A stretch of 64,000 nt of DNA from contig CAVLYN010000087.1 in NCBI GenBank assembly GCA_963675135.1, forward strand, positions 62,001-126,000, read 5' to 3'. The translations under genes and the position numbers were made by a program. The stretch comes from Galeopsis tetrahit (lineage: Eukaryota > Streptophyta > Magnoliopsida > Lamiales > Lamiaceae). Shown in pieces: positions 9,231 through 23,750 of this stretch (position 1 is its first letter; every line of letters begins with the position of its first letter). The notes beneath the pieces are model-generated. The model saw only the letters and a program-made list of their open reading frames with translations. It was not told the origin of the DNA and made no database searches.

Positions 9231-9285
9231 CTCCCACATCGAAAGTAGACAAAACCACAACAAGGTCACAGAATTAAAAGGGCAA
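9231..9285 (+). promoter_or_regulatory. Orphan USE with weak TATA-like sequence
   Basis: CTCCCACATCG at 9231-9241 is followed about 33 bp later by the AT-rich ATTAAAAG, resembling an snRNA promoter, but no snRNA I can recognise follows in the next 200 bp. Repeated in units 2 (19037) and 4 (48060) and mirrored nowhere else. It may be the remains of a lost snRNA gene. Confidence 0.45.
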
Positions 9286-9510
9286 CAACTCTGAAGATTA
9301 GATTTATCTTTAGAATTATATAAAGATCGGGATTAGGCATCGGTATTTCAATAAATTATTAGAATTTTTGAATTATATATAAGAACTAATCATAAACAAA
9401 TGTGATTCTTGTCCTCTCGAACATTCATCTTCTTCATTGCACTTTTTAGTGTCACATGTTAAATGCGATATTCGTGCGCATGACATCCTTTGCAAGATAC
9501 ATATTTAATA

Positions 9511-9661
9511 TCCAAAATGACTAAAACAATTTAATTTTTTGATTATGCGGATTTATCTTGGAGCTGATAATTGTGTATCTTTGACATTTTCAATTTATTG
9601 TCTAACGAATAGATGGTAGTATTTCACAAATACTTTGTTTTCCACCATTTATTATTGTTAA
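9511..9661 (+). repeat. 150-bp direct repeat within the unit, right copy
   Basis: Partner of 2153-2305. It contains the A/C polymorphism at unit 9520 (A at 9520 and 38542, C at 19326 and 48349). A partial diverged copy is at 33893-33980. Confidence 0.75.
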
Positions 9662-9754
9662 AAAAGTTTTTATTACAATAGCACCAGAGGTAAGTGTTAA
9701 TTAATTGGCACAATGGTTGCTTGAGTTGTACGTCCTTTAATTGCTGGATATTTT

Positions 9755-9920
9755 AGTGGCACGTGTTAGCTGCGATATTCGTGCGCATGCATCCTTTGCA
9801 GGATATATATTTAATATCGTCCAAATTGACCAAGACAATTTAAACAAAGAATTTGAATTCATTAATTGTATATCTAATTTATTTTTGTTAAGTATTTATT
9901 TTAAAATAAATAAAAGTATT
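9755..9920 (+). repeat. 170-bp dispersed repeat across the unit junction
   Basis: Best-preserved member (GGCACGTGTTAGCTGCGATA ... AATAAATAAAAGT). It spans the arbitrary unit boundary, and the same stretch is seen at 19561, 38777 and 48584. Confidence 0.7.
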
Positions 9921-12289
9921 GTTGTTATAAAAGAGAATCAGTGGAGGGGTGGTTGGTAAGGGAGTCACTCATGCAACAGACCATATAGCCAAAGCCAATT
10001 GCCATCCTTCGTTATGTCAGGTCGATCATTACATGAAATATCGGGACTCCATTCTCGCCCCATTTCACAGAAGAATGGACATTCAATAATACACGATCTT
10101 ATTTGCGCGTATTTTTCATTCTATGGAGCCAACCTCCACTTCGAACAAGCGTTACACTCAAAAGCCCCAACAGATGGAAAAGAATTGCCTACAAATCACT
10201 CAAGTTCCAAATTGTTGGTAAGTTATTTCACGCGTGAGAGCCGCACGCGTGCATATCTAGCAATTTTAAAAATATGGCAAAAAATGACTAAAATTGTACA
10301 CTCCTTTCTATGCTCATACATTGTTCAAAACCTAACTCTAGGTTAATATATTATTTCAAGAAATCACCAAAAACTAATAATTAAAGAATACATAAATTAA
10401 AGGCTTTCTTGTATTTTCTTGGGTGAAAGTCGCACGTTGCCCGTTCATTTCTTGTGAATTAATTGATTTCGATTTTTGTTCCATTTGAGTGCGATTATTT
10501 TGGGGGTGGAATTAGGCTTCGTTTTAATTCTTGCGTTTTTTTATGAGAATTTGTTGCTGATCATAGGAGTGCAACCTTCCGCACAATATTGGAATGACAT
10601 TAATCACTTAATCTACATCAAGTATTGGAACGATAATTTTCACACAAGTTAAATCTACTACAAATCTACAGTATGGGAATAACATTAATCTAATCTAGTG
10701 TAAATACCATTAAAATCAATTGGGCGTGAATGTGCATGTTTGAGTCCGACGAGTTCGGCTTAGTCCGGTGAGTAAGTGCTTGAGGGCGTGAGGCGCGAGT
10801 CTGGGCGTAAGGAGAGTCCGGAAAAACGACCGAGAAGCAACCGGAGAACGTGGTGTGCAGCACAGCGACGCAGGTATGGTACTAGGGTTTCTTTCTTTTG
10901 GGAGGGGAGAAAGTAAACAGCAATTCAGAATTATTTGTTTTAATATTTTTTAATTAATAACACAATATAATAAATTACATTATAAAATTATTATTTTATT
11001 AATGTTTCGGTATGTCGAAATTATCGATATTTTGGGTATGCTGAAATTTGAATCCATGCACATATTAAGAAAATTATTAATATTTTTGTGGCACGTGTTA
11101 GATGCGATATTCGTGCACATAAATCGTCTGCAGGATATATATTTAATATCCAAATTGACTAAGACAATTTAAAGTAAGAATTTCAATTCATTTGTAGCTC
11201 TAATTTATTTTTGTTAGATAATTTTAAGTTATGTATTTTAAAATTAAAATAAATAAAAGTACAAATTTAGAATACAAGTACAAATTTTATTTTACATTAT
11301 TAATTTTACGAGATTTTCTTGATTTTTAGAATATATTTTTTCTCAGCGCGCGCATCCTTTGGAGGATATATATTTAATATCCAAATTGACCAAGACAATT
11401 TAAACAAAGAATTTTAATTCATTAATTGTAGATCTAATTTATTTTTGTTAAGTATTTATTTTAAAATAAATAAAAGTCTAGTATTGTTGTAAATAAAATA
11501 TAATTATGGTCCAGTGACATTTTTGATGATGTCAAAGTAGAGAATGAGAGACGGCTGGGGTTTGAGGTGACGGAGAGTGTGGAGACGACAGAATTGGTCG
11601 CTGGAGATGAGCAATGACCAGTGTTTGCCTACAGATTTGAATCCTTCGAGATTTTACTAAAATGCGCCGCCGCCAATGTATCTTTTACTCTTATTCGTTG
11701 TGGGACATAAATCTCACAAATAACAATCTAACACTCTTACATTTATATAGTTTTTTCCTATGTTTCTTTTACTCATATTCGATATGAAATCTTACATATG
11801 TATTATTTTAGTTTAATATTTGTTATTTTACTATATTTATTTTAATATGATTTTTATAAGTAACATAGAAAATATTAAAATAAAATACATAAATATTATT
11901 TTACCGGTGCCTACACCGGTTTGGTCACCGGTTCGGTTATGAAAACACTGTATTTAATATCCAAATTGACTAAAACAATTTAATTTTTTTATCATGCAGA
12001 TTTATCTTGAAGCTGATAATTGTGTATCTTTGACATTTTCAATTTATTATCTAACGAATAGATGGTAGTATTTCACCAGTACTTTGTTTTCCACCATTTA
12101 TTATTGTTAAAAAGGTAAAATACTAGTCAGAAAAATTAGTAGTTAATATATATACATACAGAAGAATCGAAATATTAATACATAATCACCATTTTTTAAT
12201 TTATAGCAGTATCATCCCACATCGAAACTTCGAGCAAGCATCGAGTAACAGGACAAATTTAAAAGCATAATCGCATCACTGAAAATAGC

Positions 12290-12485
12290 ATACCTTTCTC
12301 GGCCTTTTGGCTAAGATCAAGTGTAGTATCTGTTCTTATCAGTTTAATATCTGATATGTGAGCCATTGGCTCACACGATATTAAATTTATCTTTTGAGGG
12401 GGAGAGGCTGTCACGGCAGCTTGCTGCTGGGGCTTTCGAGCGTCGCCATGGCGTTGCACTACTGCCATGGCCTGGCGCACCCATC
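12290..12485 (+). ncRNA. U2: U2 spliceosomal snRNA, unit copy 2
   Basis: Same sequence as the 2483 copy, with intact USE (ATCCCACATCG) and TATA-like box upstream. It lies 9,807 bp downstream of the first U2 gene. I saw no substitution in the RNA or promoter. Confidence 0.95.
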
Positions 12486-13086
12486 CAATTCAAACTTAAC
12501 GATTAATTGTGATGCGACAGGTTGGTTATATATAAGAAAAAATGGTGTTGTCGACTGTCAACAGCTTGTCTTAACTGCTGGCTACGCATGGTTTGTTGAA
12601 ACCCTTCTATTCATAAATTATGACGGAGTTGCATCAATTTTGTTAAAATAGGCAACGTTTATGAAAAAAAATGTATTCATTGAAAAAAAATGTATTCACA
12701 GATATAGGGAGATTAAAGTCAATTTGGTCCCATATCAATTTATCCATTACCTTTTTTAATTGCTCAATTTTAGTCCTACTTCGCCAGAAAGCCCCTTAAA
12801 GGAGTAACTGCTATTCTATTAATTCCAAAAGAAACTAACTAATACTCTATTAAGCCCAAGAACCTAAAAGAAAGACTAACTTAATCCAATATAGGCCTAA
12901 TACTCTATTAAGCCCCTTAAAGGAGTAACTGCTATTCTGTTAATTCCAAAAGAAACTAACTAATACTCTATTAAGCCCAAGAACCTAAAAGGTAAGTCTC
13001 CCAGCTTATCAATCTGTTGCCACTGGATCTGAACAGTTCAATCATATATTCGAATAAATTAAGCAACCATGTTGGACTTGAATTGG

Positions 13087-13248
13087 GGCAGGGGCCGCGC
13101 GAACGCAGGTCCCCTCTGGCACAAATTATGACGTAGGCTCGACCACTTGGTCCGACCTTAGAAGGGCGCCCCTCCTGGGTGCAATGGAGGTCGCCAACCT
13201 AGGCCATGAACCTTGCTTATCGCCCATTGACCCCGTCCAGGTAAGTAT
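13087..13248 (-). ncRNA. U1: U1 spliceosomal snRNA, unit copy 2
   Basis: Same as the 3280-3441 gene, including the altered loop I; intact promoter to its right and 3' box to its left. Confidence 0.95.
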
Positions 13249-13358
13249 GGAGCATGATGGACATCGAAACTATTTTATACAGCAGCATCCCCGCAGTATT
13301 TTCTCTCTTTCTCCGAAGTGGGAGAAAATGACAGACATAGTACATGTTTATTTCATTT

Positions 13359-13707
13359 TAGACACAAGGAGGAATTTTGCTGAGACAAGCTCACGAACAA
13401 AGTGATAGTCAAGATCTATATGTTTGGCCCGTTTATGAGCACTTGGATTTTGACTAAGAAAGGTGGCACTATTATTGTCCGGAGTATAGGATCGGGCGAA
13501 GAGGAATGGAGACCCGAAGCTCACGAAGGAGATTTAGCACACAAACAATTTCCGAAGCAGCATTTGCCATGGCGCGATACTCGGATTCACAGCTAGAGCG
13601 AGAGGCCGTAGGTTGCACTCCAAGAGACAAGGTTTCCACCGAGAAAAATTAAGTATCCATCGGTTGAGCGTCACACAACGAGCCCAATCAGCATCAGAAT
13701 AAGCCAT
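13359..13707 (-). pseudogene. Ty1/copia RNase H remnant, unit copy 2
   Basis: Same broken RNase H piece as in copy 1. Confidence 0.78.
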
Positions 13708-16700
13708 TAATTGTTCATCGTGATAACTAGCTCTCTGCCATTTACGTACACTTTACCCAACCACCTCTCAATCGACTCTCTTCTATAACAAATTTACTTT
13801 TATTTATTTTAAAATAAATACTTAACAAAAATAAATTAGATCTACAATTAATGAATTAAAATATTTTTGATTAAATTTTCTTGGTCAATTTGCATATTAA
13901 ATGTATACCCTGCAAAGGATGCATGCGCACGAATATCGCATCTAACACGTGCATGACACACAAGACTTGTACTTTCATCCAATTCTCAATTCTCATAAGC
14001 TTATACCTTATACTTTCACCATTCCAAACCCCCAAAATACTGAGTTCTTGCAATGGCCTTCTATTACTACGATCTGAAAACAATTCTAGTTGTCTACATT
14101 CCCACCACTAAGCAATCCAGAAAGATTACTCTTACTTTTAGTGATAAACATACTTTTGTCAACATATAAAATCTAATGCGTGCAATAATAATCATAAAAA
14201 ATGTGTGTAATATGAGAATAGATAAAAAAAAATGTTTCACATCTCCAGAATCTCCCCAAATATAAATTTATAATAAAAGGACCAAAACAATTACTCTTAT
14301 GACCAAAAGGAGCAATGACGGATAATTTTGTTCTCCCAAAAAATTTAAAACAATCAAGTCATATGAAAAAACTGAATGAAAATGATAATAGTGCAAGTCT
14401 CTTGTTTTATTTGGTGATAGTTTAAAAGGGGGTCTATTTCTTGTTCGCCCTAGGCCAAAATAATGCCGGAAAACTGTTTCAGTTTCTGTCCCTCGAAGAA
14501 GAGGAAGACCCAATGTAGTTCGTTACTGGCCTCCCAATAAACTGAGCTGCTATCGCTGAGACGCGTGCAAGCTACATCATAAAAAAAAAATGAATAGAAT
14601 AGTTAGTAGCATCAAAAAAAGAATATTTTCAAATTTTGAAGAATATTTTATGGCTGAATTTCTGATCTGACCCTATATATACAAAAGTTTATATTGCATA
14701 ATTTCATAACAATGTAGTATTACAGTATGTAATTTTTACCCTCTTCTCGAAGCTGAAGCAAGCGTCTAACACGTGCCACTAAATTATTTTGCGTTGTGCA
14801 AAAACACATTTCAACCAGAAAAACTCAGAAATTACTAATATAAAAAACAATATACTTTCAATCTAGAAAAAAAATATTTACAGAAAAAAGAAATGTTTGT
14901 GCACTGGTAAATTATTCTCCTCCAAACTTTCTTCTCTTAAGCTGAGCTAAAGTTTTTTTGCAAAGAAAAATTAATTCAAATTGAAGAATGAAACAGACTA
15001 GGATATATGGTTTATTGCAGGAGTGACTCCTTTATAGGGAAAATTGCCCTTTGGTCATGTATGTCAAATAATTTTCGATCCTTTTTTCATACACTTTTAG
15101 TCCTGTAGTAAGTTTCTGATAGTTTTAATGAATGAAAATTGCGTAAACCGTTAAAGAATATTAAACATTTGGTCCTGTAAGTATGAGATAAAATCACATC
15201 CGATCCTTTTTCATACACTTTCAGTCCTATAATAAATTTATGTCTGTTTTAACGTACGTATGAAAATTGTGTGAAAGTTACGCACCCGCTAAAACTCATC
15301 CAAAAGCCTAATATCGGATTAAAAAAATTCTCATAAAAAAATACATGAAAACGAACCCTAATTCCACCCCCAAAAAATCGCACTCAAATGGAACAAAAAT
15401 CGAAATCAATTAATTCACAGGAAATGTACGGGCAACATGCGACTTTCACCCAAAAAAAAGAACAAGAAAACCTTTAATTTATGTATTCTTTCATTATTAG
15501 TTTTTGGTGATTTCATGAAACAATATAACAAACCAGAGTTAGGTTTCGAATAACGTACGAGCATTGAAAGGAGTGTACAGTTTTAGTCATTTTTTGCCGA
15601 TATTTTAAAAATTGCCAGAAATGCACGCGTGTGGCTCTCACGCGTGAAATAACTTACCAACAATTTGGAACTTGAAATGTCTATCAGCAATTATTTTCCA
15701 TTTGTTGGGGTTACCAACAATTATATAAGAGCGCGTATTGAATGTCCGTTCTTTTGTCGTTTTATAATGGGTTATTTACCAACAAAAATATTTAGTATGA
15801 ATAGCATGTGCTTAATGGTGTAATTCATTTGATTGGGTGCTCTTTTCTTATTTCCCGTGGACTGATACTGAAACTGTAATAGAGTAATAATATTCTTTTC
15901 CCTCAAAAAATAAATAAATTAAGTATCGAAAAACATATTTTCATTTATGCGGAATGAATATTCTATTTCTCCCTCTCTTTCACTCTTTGTAACTGTTTTG
16001 CATTCACACTATCAACCCGTTCTTTTCATTGACCCATATTTATTCTTCAATTGACGGTATCTGCCACCGGGGTGAGTAATATTCTGGCTTTCGTTACCAC
16101 TTCCATGTCTTGCTTCCTGTGATAAATTGTATATTTCTTATAAATTTTATTATGGTAGTGACTATAGTTTTCTTGTTTCCAAAAGATGTTGGGTTGTGTG
16201 TATTTCAACATGATTTTTGACGATCGATGAAATAGCTGCGTCATGTGTTAATACTCTGTACACTGGAATCTAATTGTTGCTTGAGTTATAAAAAAAAAAG
16301 AAAGTATTTTATAAATCTTATATCTGATAAATTGATCTTTTAATTTGTTGTAAAAGGTAATGGCTAAATTGATATTGATGTTCTTGTGCGAAAATGTAAA
16401 CTCTAGCATATGAGTGATTGCAAATCTAAATTCAAATCAACAAATAAAGTCTAGTACGTGCAAAAATAATCACTAAGAACGTGCGTAATATGAGAATGAA
16501 GCATTGGTGTTTATAAGTTCATTTTATTCTCAGCTTTGCAGATTTGTACAAGGGTTAGTAGGCTCCCTTAATTATTTATTTGTTATCTTTAGAAATGGTT
16601 TCTTAAAATGTTTTACAATTTATTCTTTGTTAGCAGATATTAAAGCTATTCCATATCTAGGTGCATAAGGAGGCAGTCATTAGAACTTGCCAAAAATTGT

Positions 16701-17352
16701 ATATGGTTTATTCTTTTGTCTATGGCACTGTCAAGTTGCAGCAGATCGTCTTTCCCTTCAAGCTCTTTTATACCTTTTATTTGAAGGGGATTAAAGATAT
16801 TCCGGCTGAGCTCGTCGTTAAACCGGTGCCGCCGTTGAGCCGGCCGCAGCGGCTAAGGCACTTGAGCCTCACGCGACGCTTTCCAACTTTACCAATTGAT
16901 CCATGTTCCTTTTTTTTTTTTTTTCTAATGAAAAACTTTGATAGATATGATGATGATTTGAACGGCCCAAAATGAATTGCAGATTTATTTGATATACAGA
17001 CAATTGAACGATTTTTACGTAATTAACCTTTAGACTAATCTACCGTACCAATCTAGATCTTGAATGAGAATTAATCCATAATTCTAATTTACATTATAAT
17101 CAAAATTAATAAGAAATCCCTAACTATATTTTTTAAAATTTATAATGATAAGATTTGTGTTAATTAAGATTATGCATGGATTGAGGGCCATCAACAATGT
17201 ACATTTTTTGTTTTAAGCTAATTTTTACTTGAAATATGATATTAGGCTTTTCTCTCATTGTCCCAAACCCAGTAAGAATGCGTGGAGCAAAGAAAATTAA
17301 ACTAAAGAATTTTTGAATACTTTGAACTCATTAATATTTTCTTGGTTTGTAG

Positions 17353-17559
17353 GGAAAGCTTAACTACAAAGAAAATAACGAGTTAAGAGCTGAAAATGAC
17401 AAACTCCGCGAGGAGAATATGATCATTAACAAAGCTCTAACAAGTGATCGACTTTGCTGCGATTGTAGCTGCTCTGTTGTCGACAGCGAGGAGGCCGAAC
17501 GCTTGTTTCAGCTACGAGCAGAGAATGCTCGTCTGCCTAATGACTTTTGTTGTCTATAA
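17353..17559 (+). pseudogene. HD-ZIP class IV exon fragment, unit copy 2
   Basis: Same fragment as at 7546, without change in the open frame; acceptor AG retained. Confidence 0.75.
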
Positions 17560-18494
17560 TGTATTTGTTATCCAGTATTCCTATATTACCCTCAGTAACG
17601 TCTTATACAGAGAAGTCACTCCTGCAACAAACCATATATCCTTTAATATATTTTGGCCAATATTATTGCACAAAGATTGCCCCTTATAAGAAATACAAAT
17701 AGAAGTGAATATTCGTCAGTGTATATAACATTAATATTTATTTATTATTGCGTATAAATTAATACAATGATATTCGAGCTGTAGTAACACAATATTTTAT
17801 TCTAATGGTCGAACTAAAACACTAGGGATCTGGATGTGATATCGGGTTGCTGCTTATTGTTTGTTGATTGGTATAATATTTGTTTGTAATGAACTTATTT
17901 TGTTGCTCGATTTATTCAAATTATGCTTGAAACGAGAAATATAGTACTGTTTTGTTATTTTTGAAGGTAAAATGATAATTTTGTGAAGCAAAACACGTTT
18001 CAAATATTTGTTGGAGTCAATCGATCGAACGAGCAAAATACGTACGAAGAGATAAGGAAGCCCGAGAGTAGTCTGTTTTTAAGAAGAGATAAGCAAAACA
18101 TGTCTCATATGTATAATGGTATTAGTTTTCTTGAACAATAATATATATACGGAGTAGTTTTTTTATAAAAATAGTATTATTAGTGTCCATTCAGGGATGG
18201 AACCGGGAATTGCGATTAGGGAGGGCCGACGATACAAAACAATACACATGAACGATAATATATATATAGTAAAATTCAACTATATTATATACTTCAATGT
18301 AAAGAGGTTGAGGAACTTGAGCTATATATGAATTTCAAAATTTTAACAATAGATTCATTGTAATTTGGTTGATTTTTCTTGAAAACAAATACAAAAGAAG
18401 AATAACCCCCAAACCACTATCCCACATAGGATAGGACCAAATAAATACTAAGAGTCGGTTGAATAAATTGAAAGGAGAGAGGAGATTTAAAATC

Positions 18495-18620
18495 ACGCAG
18501 CTGCGCGGTGAGCACAAAGCGAACTATTCTTTCGCCTTTTACTAAAGAATACCGTGTGCACGCCGCAATTCAAGCAGCATACGCCTCTTTTTGGAGGGTT
18601 TTTTCTTTTAGAAATGCCCC
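18495..18620 (+). ncRNA. U5: U5 spliceosomal snRNA, unit copy 2
   Basis: Same sequence as the 8689 copy; shifted by 9,806 because of the one-base loss upstream in this unit. Confidence 0.93.
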
Positions 18621-18690
18621 AGCAAATTTAAGTCTAAATTTTTTTGTTCATTATTATTTTGCATGTAATATTATTTGACTCTCAGCATAA

Positions 18691-18969
18691 TCGTTCCCTG
18701 TAATATTCACTAAACTCTTGTCTTTTGTATAATTCCCGTTCGAAGTTGAATTGGAGGAATTCCGCTCGCATGTGTTTGCGAAGTTCCCCTGCACGCTGAC
18801 GGAGGTGCGTAGTGATGAACCGTGAACGGAACACGGACAGATGGGGGAATGTTCTTGAAGTCCATGATCTCCTCGATGGTTGGTGGCAATTAATCAATAA
18901 ACTCGTCGGGTCGTAATTCACCCGCGAAGTCAGGAACATCTAACCGTAACCCTGCGTCCCAACAGTTCT
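18691..18969 (-). pseudogene. Ty3/gypsy gag remnant, unit copy 2
   Basis: Same decayed gag piece as at 8885-9163 with the same stop and deletion, so decay came before unit amplification. Confidence 0.72.
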
Positions 18970-19613
18970 GAAGAAAAAAATTCTGTTAGCAGCGTAATTT
19001 TGTTTACCGGCCTTCTCACCTTCAATTGTCGACTCTCTCCCACATCGAAAGTAGACAAAACCACAACAAGGTCACAGAATTAAAAGGGCAACAACTCTGA
19101 AGATTAGATTTATCTTTAGAATTATATAAAGATCGGGATTAGGCATCGGTATTTCAATAAATTATTAGAATTTTTGAATTATATATAAGAACTAATCATA
19201 AACAAATGTGATTCTTGTCCTCTCGAACATTCATCTTCTTCATTGCACTTTTTAGTGTCACATGTTAAATGCGATATTCGTGCGCATGACATCCTTTGCA
19301 AGATACATATTTAATATCCAAAATGCCTAAAACAATTTAATTTTTTGATTATGCGGATTTATCTTGGAGCTGATAATTGTGTATCTTTGACATTTTCAAT
19401 TTATTGTCTAACGAATAGATGGTAGTATTTCACAAATACTTTGTTTTCCACCATTTATTATTGTTAAAAAAGTTTTTATTACAATAGCACCAGAGGTAAG
19501 TGTTAATTAATTGGCACAATGGTTGCTTGAGTTGTACGTCCTTTAATTGCTGGATATTTTAGTGGCACGTGTTAGCTGCGATATTCGTGCGCATGCATCC
19601 TTTGCAGGATATA

Positions 19614-21985
19614 TATTTAATATCGTCCAAATTGACCAAGACAATTTAAACAAAGAATTTGAATTCATTAATTGTATATCTAATTTATTTTTGTTAAGTA
19701 TTTATTTTAAAATAAATAAAAGTATTGTTGTTATAAAAGAGAATCAGTGGAGGGGTGGTTGGTAAGGGAGTCACTCATGCAACAGACCATATAGCCAAAG
19801 CCAATTGCCATCCTTCGTTATGTCAGGTCGATCATTACATGAAATATCGGGACTCCATTCTCGCCCCATTTCACAGAAGAATGGACATTCAATAATACAC
19901 GATCTTATTTGCGCGTATTTTTCATTCTATGGAGCCAACCTCCACTTCGAACAAGCGTTACACTCAAAAGCCCCAACAGATGGAAAAGAATTGCCTACAA
20001 ATCACTCAAGTTCCAAATTGTTGGTAAGTTATTTCACGCGTGAGAGCCGCACGCGTGCATATCTAGCAATTTTAAAAATATGGCAAAAAATGACTAAAAT
20101 TGTACACTCCTTTCTATGCTCATACATTGTTCAAAACCTAACTCTAGGTTAATATATTATTTCAAGAAATCACCAAAAACTAATAATTAAAGAATACATA
20201 AATTAAAGGCTTTCTTGTATTTTCTTGGGTGAAAGTCGCACGTTGCCCGTTCATTTCTTGTGAATTAATTGATTTCGATTTTTGTTCCATTTGAGTGCGA
20301 TTATTTTGGGGGTGGAATTAGGCTTCGTTTTAATTCTTGCGTTTTTTTATGAGAATTTGTTGCTGATCATAGGAGTGCAACCTTCCGCACAATATTGGAA
20401 TGACATTAATCACTTAATCTACATCAAGTATTGGAACGATAATTTTCACACAAGTTAAATCTACTACAAATCTACAGTATGGGAATAACATTAATCTAAT
20501 CTAGTGTAAATACCATTAAAATCAATTGGGCGTGAATGTGCATGTTTGAGTCCGACGAGTTCGGCTTAGTCCGGTGAGTAAGTGCTTGAGGGCGTGAGGC
20601 GCGAGTCTGGGCGTAAGGAGAGTCCGGAAAAACGACCGAGAAGCAACCGGAGAACGTGGTGTGCAGCACAGCGACGCAGGTATGGTACTAGGGTTTCTTT
20701 CTTTTGGGAGGGGAGAAAGTAAACAGCAATTCAGAATTATTTGTTTTAATATTTTTTAATTAATAACACAATATAATAAATTACATTATAAAATTATTAT
20801 TTTATTAATGTTTCGGTATGTCGAAATTATCGATATTTTGGGTATGCTGAAATTTGAATCCATGCACATATTAAGAAAATTATTAATATTTTTGTGGCAC
20901 GTGTTAGATGCGATATTCGTGCACATAAATCGTCTGCAGGATATATATTTAATATCCAAATTGACTAAGACAATTTAAAGTAAGAATTTCAATTCATTTG
21001 TAGCTCTAATTTATTTTTGTTAGATAATTTTAAGTTATGTATTTTAAAATTAAAATAAATAAAAGTACAAATTTAGAATACAAGTACAAATTTTATTTTA
21101 CATTATTAATTTTACGAGATTTTCTTGATTTTTAGAATATATTTTTTCTCAGCGCGCGCATCCTTTGGAGGATATATATTTAATATCCAAATTGACCAAG
21201 ACAATTTAAACAAAGAATTTTAATTCATTAATTGTAGATCTAATTTATTTTTGTTAAGTATTTATTTTAAAATAAATAAAAGTCTAGTATTGTTGTAAAT
21301 AAAATATAATTATGGTCCAGTGACATTTTTGATGATGTCAAAGTAGAGAATGAGAGACGGCTGGGGTTTGAGGTGACGGAGAGTGTGGAGACGACAGAAT
21401 TGGTCGCTGGAGATGAGCAATGACCAGTGTTTGCCTACAGATTTGAATCCTTCGAGATTTTACTAAAATGCGCCGCCGCCAATGTATCTTTTACTCTTAT
21501 TCGTTGTGGGACATAAATCTCACAAATAACAATCTAACACTCTTACATTTATATAGTTTTTTCCTATGTTTCTTTTACTCATATTCGATATGAAATCTTA
21601 CATATGTATTATTTTAGTTTAATATTTGTTATTTTACTATATTTATTTTAATATGATTTTTATAAGTAACATAGAAAATATTAAAATAAAATACATAAAT
21701 ATTATTTTACCGGTGCCTACACCGGTTTGGTCACCGGTTCGGTTATGAAAACACTGTATTTAATATCCAAATTGACTAAAACAATTTAATTTTTTTATCA
21801 TGCAGATTTATCTTGAAGCTGATAATTGTGTATCTTTGACATTTTCAATTTATTATCTAACGAATAGATGGTAGTATTTCACCAGTACTTTGTTTTCCAC
21901 CATTTATTATTGTTAAAAAGGTAAAATACTAGTCAGAAAAATTAGTAGTTAATATATATACATACAGAAGAATCGAAATATTAAT
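19614..21985 (+). repeat. 9.8-kb unit, copy 3, 5' part only
   Basis: Matches unit positions 1-2372 and stops about 110 bp before the U2 start, upstream of its USE, so this copy has no snRNA gene. At 21985/21986 it switches to the opposite strand of the unit at position 5206. Confidence 0.95.
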
Positions 21986-23291
21986 AAACCATATATCCTA
22001 GTCTGTTTCATTCTTCAATTTGAATTAATTTTTCTTTGCAAAAAAACTTTAGCTCAGCTTAAGAGAAGAAAGTTTGGAGGAGAATAATTTACCAGTGCAC
22101 AAACATTTCTTTTTTCTGTAAATATTTTTTTTCTAGATTGAAAGTATATTGTTTTTTATATTAGTAATTTCTGAGTTTTTCTGGTTGAAATGTGTTTTTG
22201 CACAACGCAAAATAATTTAGTGGCACGTGTTAGACGCTTGCTTCAGCTTCGAGAAGAGGGTAAAAATTACATACTGTAATACTACATTGTTATGAAATTA
22301 TGCAATATAAACTTTTGTATATATAGGGTCAGATCAGAAATTCAGCCATAAAATATTCTTCAAAATTTGAAAATATTCTTTTTTTGATGCTACTAACTAT
22401 TCTATTCATTTTTTTTTTATGATGTAGCTTGCACGCGTCTCAGCGATAGCAGCTCAGTTTATTGGGAGGCCAGTAACGAACTACATTGGGTCTTCCTCTT
22501 CTTCGAGGGACAGAAACTGAAACAGTTTTCCGGCATTATTTTGGCCTAGGGCGAACAAGAAATAGACCCCCTTTTAAACTATCACCAAATAAAACAAGAG
22601 ACTTGCACTATTATCATTTTCATTCAGTTTTTTCATATGACTTGATTGTTTTAAATTTTTTGGGAGAACAAAATTATCCGTCATTGCTCCTTTTGGTCAT
22701 AAGAGTAATTGTTTTGGTCCTTTTATTATAAATTTATATTTGGGGAGATTCTGGAGATGTGAAACATTTTTTTTTATCTATTCTCATATTACACACATTT
22801 TTTATGATTATTATTGCACGCATTAGATTTTATATGTTGACAAAAGTATGTTTATCACTAAAAGTAAGAGTAATCTTTCTGGATTGCTTAGTGGTGGGAA
22901 TGTAGACAACTAGAATTGTTTTCAGATCGTAGTAATAGAAGGCCATTGCAAGAACTCAGTATTTTGGGGGTTTGGAATGGTGAAAGTATAAGGTATAAGC
23001 TTATGAGAATTGAGAATTGGATGAAAGTACAAGTCTTGTGTGTCATGCACGTGTTAGATGCGATATTCGTGCGCATGCATCCTTTGCAGGGTATACATTT
23101 AATATGCAAATTGACCAAGAAAATTTAATCAAAAATATTTTAATTCATTAATTGTAGATCTAATTTATTTTTGTTAAGTATTTATTTTAAAATAAATAAA
23201 AGTAAATTTGTTATAGAAGAGAGTCGATTGAGAGGTGGTTGGGTAAAGTGTACGTAAATGGCAGAGAGCTAGTTATCACGATGAACAATTA

Positions 23292-23640
23292 ATGGCTTAT
23301 TCTGATGCTGATTGGGCTCGTTGTGTGACGCTCAACCGATGGATACTTAATTTTTCTCGGTGGAAACCTTGTCTCTTGGAGTGCAACCTACGGCCTCTCG
23401 CTCTAGCTGTGAATCCGAGTATCGCGCCATGGCAAATGCTGCTTCGGAAATTGTTTGTGTGCTAAATCTCCTTCGTGAGCTTCGGGTCTCCATTCCTCTT
23501 CGCCCGATCCTATACTCCGGACAATAATAGTGCCACCTTTCTTAGTCAAAATCCAAGTGCTCATAAACGGGCCAAACATATAGATCTTGACTATCACTTT
23601 GTTCGTGAGCTTGTCTCAGCAAAATTCCTCCTTGTGTCTA
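23292..23640 (+). pseudogene. Ty1/copia RNase H remnant in the inverted copy
   Basis: Same piece read on the + strand; here MAYSDADWA begins at 23292. It lies upstream of the U1 gene in the same orientation. Confidence 0.78.
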
Positions 23641-23750
23641 AAATGAAATAAACATGTACTATGTCTGTCATTTTCTCCCACTTCGGAGAAAGAGAGAAAA
23701 TACTGCGGGGATGCTGCTGTATAAAATAGTTTCGATGTCCATCATGCTCC

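Larger units (their letters stand above)
1..9807 (+). repeat. 9.8-kb snRNA tandem unit, copy 1
   Basis: First complete unit of a tandem repeat of period about 9,807 bp; the phase is arbitrary because the window opens inside a unit. Order inside: dispersed 170-bp repeats, U2 (+), U1 (-), copia RNase H remnant (-), an inverted partner of the 394-745 segment, HD-ZIP IV exon fragment (+), U5 (+), gypsy gag remnant (-). Coordinates in this copy serve as unit coordinates below. The next unit is the same apart from a handful of single-base differences that I noticed. Confidence 0.97.
9808..19613 (+). repeat. 9.8-kb snRNA tandem unit, copy 2
   Basis: Direct tandem repeat of the preceding unit. Differences seen against copy 1: C to T at 14898, C to G at 16875, A to G at 17610, loss of one base near 18173, and A to C at 19326. 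All snRNA genes are retained unchanged. Confidence 0.97.

Noticed and set aside
9231..9460. A hidden snRNA after the orphan USE at unit 9231.
   Set aside because: No known snRNA motif, no convincing Sm site or 3' box within about 250 bp; kept only as an orphan promoter.
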